Below are positions 43,566 to 51,680 of a stretch of DNA of 64,000 nt, in pieces. The stretch's first letter is position 1; each line of letters begins with the position of its first letter. Position numbers and translations under genes: made by a program. The notes under the pieces are model-generated. The model did not search any database. It was not told where the DNA came from and was given only the letters and a program-made list of their open reading frames with translations. The stretch covers positions 3,992,090-4,056,089 of the forward strand of contig CM001438.1 of the NCBI GenBank assembly GCA_000244995.1. The letters run 5' to 3'. The stretch comes from Burkholderiales bacterium JOSHI_001 (GTDB lineage: Bacteria; Pseudomonadota; Gammaproteobacteria; Burkholderiales; Burkholderiaceae_C).

Positions 43566-43590
43566 TTTCCCGAGCGCTTCAGTCAAGTAT
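43566..43590 (-). promoter_or_regulatory. IscR type 1-like operator upstream of iscR
   Basis: Read on the minus strand, the 25-base stretch starts ATACTTGACTGAA and ends CTCGGGAAA. It matches the first half and much of the second half of the type 1 IscR consensus as I remember it. It contains a possible -35 TTGACT and adjoins a TATACT that could serve as -10. It lies 105 bases before the iscR ATG. Confidence 0.6.
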
Positions 43591-43652
43591 AGCGGAAACC
43601 CAGCGATTTGGTCTGGATTGGCCCAGGAAGTTCCCGAGCGTCAGCCTCGGAT

Positions 43653-44150
43653 TCAGGCACGCAGGCGTTGTGCCAGGTGGTTCACCAAGCCGTCGCAGGC
43701 CGCTTCCACCAGGTCCAGCACCTGCTCGAAGCCCGCGGCACCGCTGTAGTAGGGGTCGGGCACATCGGCGCGGCTGTGGCCGGCGAAATGCAGCAGCTTG
43801 TGCACCGCCGCACGTCCTGGCGCGCCTGCTTCGACGGCCAGGCCCTGCACTTCCTGCAGGTTGTCCTCGTCCATCACCAGCACCAAGTCGAAGCGCTGCA
43901 GGTCCTGCACCACCAAGCGGCGTGCACGCTGGGTCGACAGGTCGTAGCCGCGCCGAAGCGCATGCTGCTGGGAACGTTCGTCCGGCGGGGCGCCCACGTG
44001 GTAGCCATGGGTGCCGGCCGAGTCCACCGCCACGCGCTGGCTCAGCCCGGCCGCGGCCAGCTTGCGGCGCAGCACGCCTTCGGCGGTGGGGGACCGGCAG
44101 ATATTGCCCATGCACACCATCAACACGCTGAGTTCGGGCGAAGCGGCCAT
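43653..44150 (-). CDS. Low-molecular-weight protein-tyrosine phosphatase
   Basis: The 165-residue cytosolic phosphatase has the P-loop VCMGNICRSPTAEGV (nucleophile C13, R19) and the general-acid DPYY motif near residue 133. Homologs dephosphorylate tyrosine kinases of capsule systems or small substrates. No kinase or capsule genes are present here. It lies 8 bases after xylB and may be the last gene of the polyol operon, though a functional link is not obvious. Confidence 0.92.
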   Translation of the reverse strand: MAASPELSVLMVCMGNICRSPTAEGVLRRKLAAAGLSQRVAVDSAGTHGYHVGAPPDERSQQHALRRGYDLSTQRARRLVVQDLQRFDLVLVMDEDNLQEVQGLAVEAGAPGRAAVHKLLHFAGHSRADVPDPYYSGAAGFEQVLDLVEAACDGLVNHLAQRLRA

Positions 44151-44158
44151 GGGGTAGA

Positions 44159-45640
44159 TCAGTTCGTGGGCGCGGTGAATTCAGACTGCAGCGCAGCATA
44201 CAAGGCCGCGAAGCGCGCGTGGCGCGGCGCCAGCACCTCGGCTTGGGCAGCCTCAGGCTCAAAGGCTCGGGCCAAGGGTGGCGTGGTGCAGACCTCGTCT
44301 TCGCGGCCTCCGGCGGCCAGCCAGGCCAGGCGGGCTGCGCCCAGTGCACCGCCGGCTTCGCCGCCGCTGCGGGTGCACAAGGTCACACCCAGGGTGCTGG
44401 CCAGCAGTTGCGCCCACAGGGCGCTGCGCGAGCCGCCACCCACCAGCGACAGCGACTGAACGCTGCCGGGCGCCGCGCCCAGGCTGGCCCAGCCATCGGC
44501 CAGGCCGAAGCCCACGCCTTCGATCACCGCCCAGGCCAAGGCGGCGGCGTCGTGTTCATGGTCCAGGCCAAAGAACACACCCCGGGCCAGCGGGTTGTTG
44601 TGCGGCGTGCGCTCGCCCGACAGGTAAGGCAGGAAGATCGGGGCGTGCGCACGCTGCGCGGGCGACAGGGCCTCGGCCTGGGCCATCAAGTCGGCTTCAC
44701 GGGCCGCGCCCAGCACGTGCTTCAACCAGGCCAGGCAGGCCGCGGCCGAGAGCATCACGCTCATCTGGTGCCAGCGCCCAGGCAGCGCATGGCAGAAGGC
44801 ATGCACCGCGCGCGCCGGGTTGGGCCGCAGGGCGTCGCCCGCCAGGAAGATGACGCCGGAGGTGCCCAGCGACACGAAACCTTCACCCGGCCGCGTGGCG
44901 CCGATGCCCACCGCGCTGGCGGCGTTGTCGCCGCCACCACCGGCCACCGGGATGCCGGGTTCAAGGCCCCAGGCCGATGCCACATCGGCGCTCAAGCGTC
45001 CACCCACCTGCGAGCCTTCCACCAGCGCCGGCATGTGGCCGCGCGTCAAGCCGCAGGCGGCCAGCACCTCGTCGCTCCAGTCGCGTTGGGCCACATCCAG
45101 CCACAGCGTGCCGGACGCATCGGACATCTCGCTGATGCACTCGCCCGTCAGTTGCAGGCGCAGCCAGTCCTTGGGCAGCAGCACCCTGCGGGTTCGCTGG
45201 AACAGGTCGGGCTCGTTCGCCTTCACCCACAGCAGCTTGGGCGCGGTGAAGCCCGGCATCGCCAGGTTGGCGGTGATCTCGTGCAGCCGCGGCAAGGCCG
45301 CTTCCAACTCGGTGCACTGCGCGCCGCTGCGGCCGTCGTTCCAGAGGATGGCGGGTCGCAGCACGGTGTGCTGCTCGTCCAAGAGCACGGCGCCATGCAT
45401 CTGGCCCGACAAGCCGATGGCCTGCACGGCCGACCAGGCCTTGGGATGCTGCTCACGCAGGCGAAGCGCGGCGCGACCGGTGGCGGCCCACCAGTCGGCC
45501 GGGTGCTGCTCGCTCCACAGCGGCTGCGGTCGCTGCACGGTCAGCGCTTCGCCGGTGCTGGCCACGATGTGGTGCTGCGCATCCAGCAGCAGCAGCTTCA
45601 CCTCGGAGGTGCCCAGGTCGATGCCCAGAAACATGCTCAA
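44159..45640 (-). CDS. xylB: Xylulokinase (FGGY family)
   Basis: The 493-residue kinase phosphorylates D-xylulose to xylulose-5-phosphate. It begins with FLGIDLGTSEVKLLLLDAQH, has the FGGY hinge blocks VALSGQMHG-like IGLSGQMHGAVLLD, and ends with SLVGGGSRSALWAQLLASTLG. Its place downstream of a polyol dehydrogenase supports use of D-xylulose made from arabinitol or xylitol. Its ATG overlaps the araC-type regulator stop (ATGA). Confidence 0.93.
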   Translation of the reverse strand: MSMFLGIDLGTSEVKLLLLDAQHHIVASTGEALTVQRPQPLWSEQHPADWWAATGRAALRLREQHPKAWSAVQAIGLSGQMHGAVLLDEQHTVLRPAILWNDGRSGAQCTELEAALPRLHEITANLAMPGFTAPKLLWVKANEPDLFQRTRRVLLPKDWLRLQLTGECISEMSDASGTLWLDVAQRDWSDEVLAACGLTRGHMPALVEGSQVGGRLSADVASAWGLEPGIPVAGGGGDNAASAVGIGATRPGEGFVSLGTSGVIFLAGDALRPNPARAVHAFCHALPGRWHQMSVMLSAAACLAWLKHVLGAAREADLMAQAEALSPAQRAHAPIFLPYLSGERTPHNNPLARGVFFGLDHEHDAAALAWAVIEGVGFGLADGWASLGAAPGSVQSLSLVGGGSRSALWAQLLASTLGVTLCTRSGGEAGGALGAARLAWLAAGGREDEVCTTPPLARAFEPEAAQAEVLAPRHARFAALYAALQSEFTAPTN

Positions 45641-46572
45641 GCTCCAAAACGGTGTTCCGCCTGGCGCCGGAATTCGGTGGGTGTCATGCCCTTGATTTCC
45701 AGGAACCGGCGGTTGAAATTGGCCACGTTGTTGAAACCCACCTCGTAGCAGATGTGGGTGACCAGGCGGTCGCTTTCCATCAGCAACTGGCAGGCGCGGT
45801 TCACCCGCACGCGATTGACAAAGTCGGTGAAGTTGTTGCCCGTGGCCTTGCGGAAGAAGCGCGAGAAGCGGCTTTCACTCATGCCCATTTCTGCGGCCAC
45901 CTCGGCCAGGCTGGGGCTGTTGGCCACGTCCTCGGTCAGGCGGCTGACGATGACGTTGATGCTGGCCAGGGACGCGTCGTCGTCCGTGGCCTGCAGTTGC
46001 ACACTGGACAGCAGCCGGTAGTCGGTACAGCGGACCAGGTCACCGAGAAAGTCGCAGAAGCAGGCAAAGCGGCGCAGGCCGCGACTGCCCTTGATGTGCT
46101 GAAAGTGGTCCCGCGCGCGCTCGGACAGGCCGAAGAATTCCACCCCGTGGCGGGCTCGCTCCAGCAGGGGCATCACCTCGCCCAGTTCCGGAATCTGCGC
46201 GCAAGCGGCCTGCAGCGGCTCATGCAGGAACTGGATCACCTGGTCGCGCACCGGCACGCCGCCTTCGGGCAGGTCCAGGCTGATCCAGTTGTGCGGCAGT
46301 CGCGGGCCGGTCAGCACCAGGTGGCCGGGCTGGAACTGGCCGATCCAGTCACCCACGAAGGCCTTGCCCGAAGTGGCCACGATCAGGTGGAGTTCGTATT
46401 CATCGTGGTAATGCCAGCGCGCCAGCGGCGTGGGAAAGCCATGCTCCAGGCAGCGCACCGAACCCACGTCTTCCGGCGCCTCGTAGCCCAGCGCCGGGCT
46501 GCGCGTGAACTCGCGCTCCAGTTCGGGCGCCCTGCGGTGCGGCAGGTGGCGGGAGACGGCGCGCTGGGACAT
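45637..46572 (-). CDS. AraC-family transcription activator of the polyol operon (MtlR-like)
   Basis: The 311-residue protein has a cupin-like sensing domain in the first ~150 residues (HYHDEYELHLIVATSGKAFVGDWIGQF). Two C-terminal helix-turn-helix units follow (SLAEVAAEMGMSESRFSRFFRKATG; HICYEVGFNNVANFNRRFLEIKGMTP). It resembles MtlR, the activator of Pseudomonas mannitol/arabitol genes. It is unusual that it is embedded between two catabolic genes in the same direction and coupled to xylB, so activator and enzymes would rise together. A candidate operator is at 53089-53113. Confidence 0.87.
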   Translation of the reverse strand: MSQRAVSRHLPHRRAPELEREFTRSPALGYEAPEDVGSVRCLEHGFPTPLARWHYHDEYELHLIVATSGKAFVGDWIGQFQPGHLVLTGPRLPHNWISLDLPEGGVPVRDQVIQFLHEPLQAACAQIPELGEVMPLLERARHGVEFFGLSERARDHFQHIKGSRGLRRFACFCDFLGDLVRCTDYRLLSSVQLQATDDDASLASINVIVSRLTEDVANSPSLAEVAAEMGMSESRFSRFFRKATGNNFTDFVNRVRVNRACQLLMESDRLVTHICYEVGFNNVANFNRRFLEIKGMTPTEFRRQAEHRFGA

Positions 46573-46576
46573 GGCT

Positions 46577-47362
46577 TCAACTCATCACGTTACCGCCATC
46601 CACGTTCAGCGTCTGGGCGGTGATGTAGCGCGCCTCGTCACTGGCCAGGAACACGGCCGCGCCGGCCACGTCGGCCGGGTCGCCCATGCGGCCCAGCGGC
46701 ACGGCCAGGCCCACCTGCTTCTTCTTTTCGCCGATGGGAAGGTTTTCGTACTTGGCGAACAGCGCGTCCACGCCGGCCCACATGGGGGTATCGACCACGC
46801 CCGGGGCGATGCCATTCACGCGGATGCCATGCGGTGCCATGGCCAGAGCGGCGCTTTGGGTGTAGCTGATGACCGCGGCCTTGCTGGCGCAGTAGTGCGA
46901 CACCAGGGCTTCACCGCGCCGGCCGGCCTGGCTGGCCAGGTTGATGACGCTGCCCTTCACGCCCGCTTCCACCATCTGCCGCAGCACCGCCTGCATGGTG
47001 AAGAACATGCCCTTCACGTTCACGTCGAACAGGCGCTTGTACATGGCCTCGTCGCTGTCCAGCAGCGGGGCCATGTCGAAGACGGCGGCGTTGTTGTACA
47101 GGATCTCGATGGTGCCGAAGACCGATCGCGCCTGGGCCACCATGGCGGCAATGCTGTCGGCCTTCGTGACGTTGGCGCTGAGGTATTGCGCCCGACCGGT
47201 GTGTTGCTGCAGCAGGGCCTGCACCTCGGCCGAGGGCTGCGGCCCCAGGTCCACGATGCTGCAACGCGCGCCTTCGGCCAGGAAGGCCGCGGCCACGGCG
47301 GCACCAATGCCGCCGCCCGCACCGGTGAGCAGGGCGTGTCGGTCTTTCAGTCGCTGGGTCAT
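46577..47362 (-). CDS. Short-chain polyol dehydrogenase, SmoS-like (sorbitol/L-iditol 2-dehydrogenase)
   Basis: The 261-residue SDR has the cofactor motif LTGAGGGIGAAVA, YNNAAVFD (NNAG equivalent), and the catalytic Ser-Tyr-Lys in SQAGRRGEALVSHYCASK. Several stretches (GMFFTMQAVLRQM, GIAPGVVDTPMW, YITAQTLNVDGG) resemble sorbitol dehydrogenase SmoS. It probably oxidises sorbitol to fructose or a related polyol. It starts overlapping the stop of the neighbouring dehydrogenase (ATGA). Confidence 0.85.
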   Translation of the reverse strand: MTQRLKDRHALLTGAGGGIGAAVAAAFLAEGARCSIVDLGPQPSAEVQALLQQHTGRAQYLSANVTKADSIAAMVAQARSVFGTIEILYNNAAVFDMAPLLDSDEAMYKRLFDVNVKGMFFTMQAVLRQMVEAGVKGSVINLASQAGRRGEALVSHYCASKAAVISYTQSAALAMAPHGIRVNGIAPGVVDTPMWAGVDALFAKYENLPIGEKKKQVGLAVPLGRMGDPADVAGAAVFLASDEARYITAQTLNVDGGNVMS

Positions 47363-48762
47363 CGGGCGTTCTCTTTCACGAAGGTGGCCACGCGCTCGCT
47401 GGCCTGTCGGAGGGCGGCCACCAGCCGCGGGTCAGCGGCCAGCGGACCCCACAGCACGGCGTCGGCGCAGAAGGCGGCCACGGGGTCGGCGGCCTCGCAC
47501 ACGGCGTGCGCCGCGGCGGGGTCCATGGCCTGGTCCTGGTAGGTGTAGGGAATGGCGCCGGCGTGCCAGCGCTGCAGGTAGGCCAGGAACAGGGCCGGCA
47601 GCATGGCCACGCTGTCGATGGATTGGTTCTTCGCCAAGCGCTCGCGGATGGTGGGGGCGATGAAGCCGGGGATCTTGCTGTAGCCGTCCATGGCCACGCG
47701 CTGGTTGGTGTCCTGGATGGCGGGGTTGCCGAAGCGGTCCAGCACCACATCGCGGTAGGCCACCAGGTCGATGGGGCTGGGCAGGAGACAAGGGATGGTG
47801 TCGTCGGTGACGTAGTCGAACGCGAACTTGCGGATCGCCGGGTGGTGGGTGCCTTCGTGGATGTAGAGCATGCCGATCAGCGTGCCGGCCCAGGCGATGC
47901 AACTGTGCGTGGCGTTCAGCAGGCGGATCTTGGCTTCTTCATAGGGCGCGACCGAAGCCACCATCTCCACGCCCACTTTCTCCCAGGCCGGGCGGCCGGC
48001 GGCGAAGTGGTCTTCGATCACCCACTGGATGAAGCTTTCGCCCATCACCGGGGCGCGGTCGTCGCGGCCGGTGGCGGCTTTCACGCGCTGCGCCACGTCG
48101 GGCGTGGGGCGCGGGGTGATGCGGTCCACCATGGCATTGGGGCTGGTGGTGTGGGCGTTCACCCAGTCCAGCAGGGCGGTGTCGCCCAGCAGGGCGATGA
48201 ACTGCAGCAGCCCGCCGCGGAAGCGTTCACCGTTGTGGCGCAGGTTGTCGCAGTTCAGCAACGTGACCGGGCCAGCGCCGGCCTTCATGCGCGCACGCAG
48301 GATGGCGGTGAGCGCCGCATAGATGGTGCCACCAGGCTGGCCTGACTGCGCCGCGGCCAGGTCCGCCGCCAGGTCGGCGAAGTTCAGGTCCAGCTGGTTC
48401 TTGGCGTCCAGGTAGTAGCCGGCTTCGGTGACGGTGAAGCTGATGATGCGGGTGTGGGCGTCGGCACCGAGGGCGATGAGTCCGCCCAAATCCGGCGTGT
48501 AAGGCACCACGGTGCGGATGGATTGCACCCAGGTGTAGCTGCGTTGGCCCGCCGGGGTGACGGTTTCCAGGGTGTAGGCGCCACACTGGGCCTGCAGCCC
48601 GGCGATGGTGTCGGCCATGTCGGGCCGGGTGTTGCCGCCGGCCAGCACCCAGCTGTCATCGCCGCTTTCGATCAGCTGGTGCAGGTACAGCGCCTGGTGG
48701 GCACGGTGGAAGGAGCCCAGCCCCAGGTGCAGCATCACGAAGGGTTTGGAAGAGGAAGCCAT
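47359..48762 (-). CDS. dalD: Polyol dehydrogenase of the long-chain mannitol dehydrogenase family, probably D-arabinitol 4-dehydrogenase
   Basis: The 467-residue protein starts VMLHLGLGSFHRAHQALYLHQL and has the family signature ITPRPTPD, then EEAKIRLLNATHSCIAWAG with the catalytic Asn/His region and DTNQRVAMDGYSKIPGF. The details resemble D-arabinitol 4-dehydrogenase more than mannitol 2-dehydrogenase. D-arabinitol would give D-xylulose, the substrate of the kinase in this operon. Mannitol to fructose remains possible. A longer frame from 48819 overlaps the ATPase gene; I use the ATG at 48762. Confidence 0.8.
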   Translation of the reverse strand: MASSSKPFVMLHLGLGSFHRAHQALYLHQLIESGDDSWVLAGGNTRPDMADTIAGLQAQCGAYTLETVTPAGQRSYTWVQSIRTVVPYTPDLGGLIALGADAHTRIISFTVTEAGYYLDAKNQLDLNFADLAADLAAAQSGQPGGTIYAALTAILRARMKAGAGPVTLLNCDNLRHNGERFRGGLLQFIALLGDTALLDWVNAHTTSPNAMVDRITPRPTPDVAQRVKAATGRDDRAPVMGESFIQWVIEDHFAAGRPAWEKVGVEMVASVAPYEEAKIRLLNATHSCIAWAGTLIGMLYIHEGTHHPAIRKFAFDYVTDDTIPCLLPSPIDLVAYRDVVLDRFGNPAIQDTNQRVAMDGYSKIPGFIAPTIRERLAKNQSIDSVAMLPALFLAYLQRWHAGAIPYTYQDQAMDPAAAHAVCEAADPVAAFCADAVLWGPLAADPRLVAALRQASERVATFVKENAR

Positions 48763-48787
48763 CGCCGTCACTTTCGAAAGGGGTTCG

Positions 48788-49822
48788 TCAAGGCACCGCC
48801 ACGCGCCCCTGGGCGTCAAACAGGTGGGCGTTGGCCGCGTCCATGGCCAGGCCCACGGCGTCGCCCACGTGCAGCTGCGTGCGTTCGTTCTGCCGCGTCA
48901 CCACCTGGGTGCCGCTGGGCAGGGCCACGTACACCAGGGTTTCGGCGCCCAGCGCTTCCACCAGTTCCACCCGGCCCTGCACCGCGCCCTGCCCCGCCGG
49001 CTGCAGCACGATGTACTCGGGACGCAGGCCGATGAAGCCGCCCGCCGGCAGCGCGGCGCCCAGTTCGGCGCGCCAGGGCGGCACCGCGTCGGCCGGCAGC
49101 ACGTTCATCTGCGGCGTGCCGATGAACTGCGCCACGAACTGGTTGGCCGGCTTGTCGTACAGCTCCAGCGGCGTGCCCACCTGTTCGATGCGGCCGTCGC
49201 GCAGCACCACCACACGGTCGGCCAGGGTCATGGCTTCCACCTGGTCGTGCGTCACGTAGATCGTGGTGGCGCCCAGGTCGCGGTGCAGCTTGGCGATTTC
49301 CACCCGGGTCTGGCCACGCAGCGCCGCGTCCAGGTTGGACAGCGGCTCGTCGAACAAGAACACCTTGGGCGACCGCACGATGGCGCGGCCGATGGCCACA
49401 CGCTGGCGCTGGCCACCGGACAGGGCCTTGGGCAGGCGATCCAGGTAGGCGGTCAGGTTCAGGATTTCGGCCGCGCGCTTGACCTTCTGGTCGATGACGG
49501 CCGGGTCTTCCTTGGCCAGGCGCAGCGCGAAGCTCATGTTCTGCGCCACCGTCATGTGCGGGTACAGCGCGTAGCTCTGGAACACCATCGCCAGGTCGCG
49601 TTTGCTGGAGGGCAACTGGGTGATGTCGCGCCCGTCCAGCACCAGCGAGCCCACGTCGATGTTTTCCAGCCCGGCGATCAGGCGCAGCAGGGTGCTCTTG
49701 CCGCAGCCCGAGGGGCCGACGAAGACAATGAATTCACCTGGGTTGATGGCCAGGTCGATGCCCTTGATGGCCTGCACCGGGCCGAAGTACTTTTCAACGC
49801 CCTTGAGTTCGAGGAATGCCAT
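48788..49822 (-). CDS. smoK: Polyol ABC transporter ATP-binding protein (SmoK/MtlK/UgpC type)
   Basis: The 344-residue ATPase has Walker A GPSGCGKSTLLRLIAG, the CUT1 Q-loop VFQSYALYPHMTV, signature LSGGQRQRVAIGRA and Walker B FLFDEPLSNLDAALR. A ~110-residue C-terminal regulatory OB-fold domain is present (GFIGLRPEYIVLQPAG). It serves the two permeases encoded upstream. Confidence 0.92.
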   Translation of the reverse strand: MAFLELKGVEKYFGPVQAIKGIDLAINPGEFIVFVGPSGCGKSTLLRLIAGLENIDVGSLVLDGRDITQLPSSKRDLAMVFQSYALYPHMTVAQNMSFALRLAKEDPAVIDQKVKRAAEILNLTAYLDRLPKALSGGQRQRVAIGRAIVRSPKVFLFDEPLSNLDAALRGQTRVEIAKLHRDLGATTIYVTHDQVEAMTLADRVVVLRDGRIEQVGTPLELYDKPANQFVAQFIGTPQMNVLPADAVPPWRAELGAALPAGGFIGLRPEYIVLQPAGQGAVQGRVELVEALGAETLVYVALPSGTQVVTRQNERTQLHVGDAVGLAMDAANAHLFDAQGRVAVP

Positions 49823-49840
49823 GGCTTGTGGTCCTTGGGG

Positions 49841-50680
49841 TTACTTCACGGCGCCAAAGGTGAGGCCCTGCACCAGCTGCTTCTGGCTGAACCAGCCGAA
49901 CACCACGATGGGCGCAATGGCCAGGAAGGACGCGGCCGACAACTTGGCCCAGAACAGGCCTTCGGGACTGGAGTAGCTGGCAATCAGCGCGGCCAGCGTG
50001 CCGGCGTTGGCGGCCGAAAGGTTCAGGCTCCAGAAGGCTTCGTTCCAGCTCAGCACCAAACACAGCAGGCCGGTGGACGCCATGCCGCCCATGCCCAGCG
50101 GCAGCAACACGTGTCGGAATTCACCCCACAGGCCGGCGCCGTCCATGCGGCTGGCTTCCAGGATCTCGGCCGGGATGTCCTTGAAGTGCGAATACAGCAT
50201 CCACACCATGATGGGCAGGTTGGACAGCGTGAACACGATGATCAGTCCCCACACCGTGTCCAGCAGCGCGGTCTTCTGCGCCAGCACGTAGATGGGCACC
50301 AGCGCGCCCACGGCCGGCATCATCTTGGTGGACAGCATCCACATCAGGATGTCACGGGTGCGGCGGGTGCGGAAGAAGGCCATGGAATAGGCCGCCGGCG
50401 CGGCGATGGCCAGGCCCAGCAGCGTGGAGCCCACGCTGGTGATGAGCGAGTTCTTGGCGTACAGCAGGTAGTCGCTGCGTTCCTGCACCTCGTGGAAGTT
50501 TTCCAGCGTGGGGGTGAAGAACCAGATGGTTGGTATTTCAATGGCCTGCAACTCGGTCTTGAAGGCCGTGGCCGCCAGGAACAGGATGGGGAAAATCAGC
50601 AACAGCGTCACGCCCCAGGCGGCGATGCTGCGCACCAGCAGCAGCCAGTTGAACGGTTGGACATTGCGTTGGGCGGCCAT
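49841..50680 (-). CDS. smoG: Polyol ABC transporter permease (MalG-like)
   Basis: The 279-residue CUT1 permease has six helices and the EAA loop ILEASRMDGAGLWGEFRHVLLPLGMGG. It is the partner of the MalF-like permease encoded 4 bases upstream. The conserved WNEAFWSLNL stretch near residue 210 is typical of MtlG/SmoG. Confidence 0.9.
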   Translation of the reverse strand: MAAQRNVQPFNWLLLVRSIAAWGVTLLLIFPILFLAATAFKTELQAIEIPTIWFFTPTLENFHEVQERSDYLLYAKNSLITSVGSTLLGLAIAAPAAYSMAFFRTRRTRDILMWMLSTKMMPAVGALVPIYVLAQKTALLDTVWGLIIVFTLSNLPIMVWMLYSHFKDIPAEILEASRMDGAGLWGEFRHVLLPLGMGGMASTGLLCLVLSWNEAFWSLNLSAANAGTLAALIASYSSPEGLFWAKLSAASFLAIAPIVVFGWFSQKQLVQGLTFGAVK

Positions 50681-50684
50681 GGTG

Positions 50685-51542
50685 TCAGTCCAGGTTCTTG
50701 CCGATCATGCGGATGAGGAAGGCCGCGACGATGTTGGCCAGCAGCACAGCGAACAAGGCCCCGGCGCTGGCCACGCCGGCGTCAAAGGCCAGCAGCGCCT
50801 GCTTGTAGATGAGGAAGGCCACGTTGGTGCTGGCGTCGCCCGGCCCACCGCCCGTGGTGGTGAAGATCTCGGCGAACACGGAGAGCAGGAAGATCATCTC
50901 GATCATCACCACCACCGCCATGCTGCGGCCCAGGTGCGGCAGGTACATGAAGCGCAGTTGCTGCAGGTAGCCGGCGCCGTCCATGCGCGCGGCTTCCAGC
51001 TGTTCGCGGTTCATGCTGGCCAGCGCGGTGATGAAGATCAGGCAGGCAAAGGGCAGCCACTGCCAGCTGACCATGATGATGACGCTCAGCAGCGGCAGGT
51101 CGGCCATGAAGTCCACCGGCTGCACGCCGAAGAACTGGGCCACCTGCGCGAACACGCCGTAGATGGGGTTCATCATCATGTGCTTCCACATCAGCGCATT
51201 CACCGTGGGCATCACGAAGAAGGGGCTGATCAGCAGCATGCGCACCGCGCCGCGGCCGGGGAAGGGGTCGTTCACCAGCAGCGCCAGGGCCAGGCCGCCC
51301 ACCACGGTGATGACGATGACGCTGCCGATGAGCAGCAGGGTGTTCATCACCGCGGTGCCGAAGGACGGGTCGGTGACGAAGAATTCGAAGTTGGCCAGGC
51401 CGGCGAAGCCGCTGACATCCGGCTGCATCAGGTTGTAGCGGATGAGCGAGAAATAGATGGTCATCGCCAGTGGCACGATCATCCAGAGGAAGAGCGTGAC
51501 CACCGCCGGCGCCATCAAGGCACGCGGGATGAAGCGGTTCAA
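50685..51542 (-). CDS. smoF: Polyol ABC transporter permease (MalF-like)
   Basis: The 285-residue CUT1 permease has a short N terminus, six helices and the EAA loop LEAARMDGAGYLQQLRFMYLPHLGR. It is separated from the binding-protein gene by a 136-base gap that is almost wholly a large palindrome (51558-51680), which should lower expression of this and following genes relative to the binding protein. Confidence 0.9.
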   Translation of the reverse strand: MNRFIPRALMAPAVVTLFLWMIVPLAMTIYFSLIRYNLMQPDVSGFAGLANFEFFVTDPSFGTAVMNTLLLIGSVIVITVVGGLALALLVNDPFPGRGAVRMLLISPFFVMPTVNALMWKHMMMNPIYGVFAQVAQFFGVQPVDFMADLPLLSVIIMVSWQWLPFACLIFITALASMNREQLEAARMDGAGYLQQLRFMYLPHLGRSMAVVVMIEMIFLLSVFAEIFTTTGGGPGDASTNVAFLIYKQALLAFDAGVASAGALFAVLLANIVAAFLIRMIGKNLD

Positions 51543-51557
51543 GGCGGGCTCCAGTTG

Positions 51558-51680
51558 AGGAATCGTTCAGGCCGCGTCGCGAGCGAGCCGAGGTTGCGTC
51601 GAGAAGCGCAGCCGTACACCCGTACGGCGAGCATCACAGGCGCAAGATCGGCTCGCGCAGCAGCGGAATGGATGATTCCT
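51558..51680. repeat. Large imperfect palindromic element between binding-protein and permease genes
   Basis: Nested inverted repeats span the whole gap. The outer arms are AGGAATC (51558-51564) and GATTCCT (51674-51680, reaching the TAG stop). Next come GCGAGCCGA (51583-51591) with TCGGCTCGC (51648-51656), then TTGCG (51594-51598) with CGCAA (51641-51645). The centre is a perfect hairpin GCCGTAC-ACCC-GTACGGC (51611-51628). The layout recalls the REP element after malE in E. coli. No transposase is attached. Confidence 0.8.

Noticed and set aside
51543-51678. Insertion sequence or transposon remnant in the polyol operon
   Set aside because: No transposase fragment or target duplication is visible; only nested palindromes are present.
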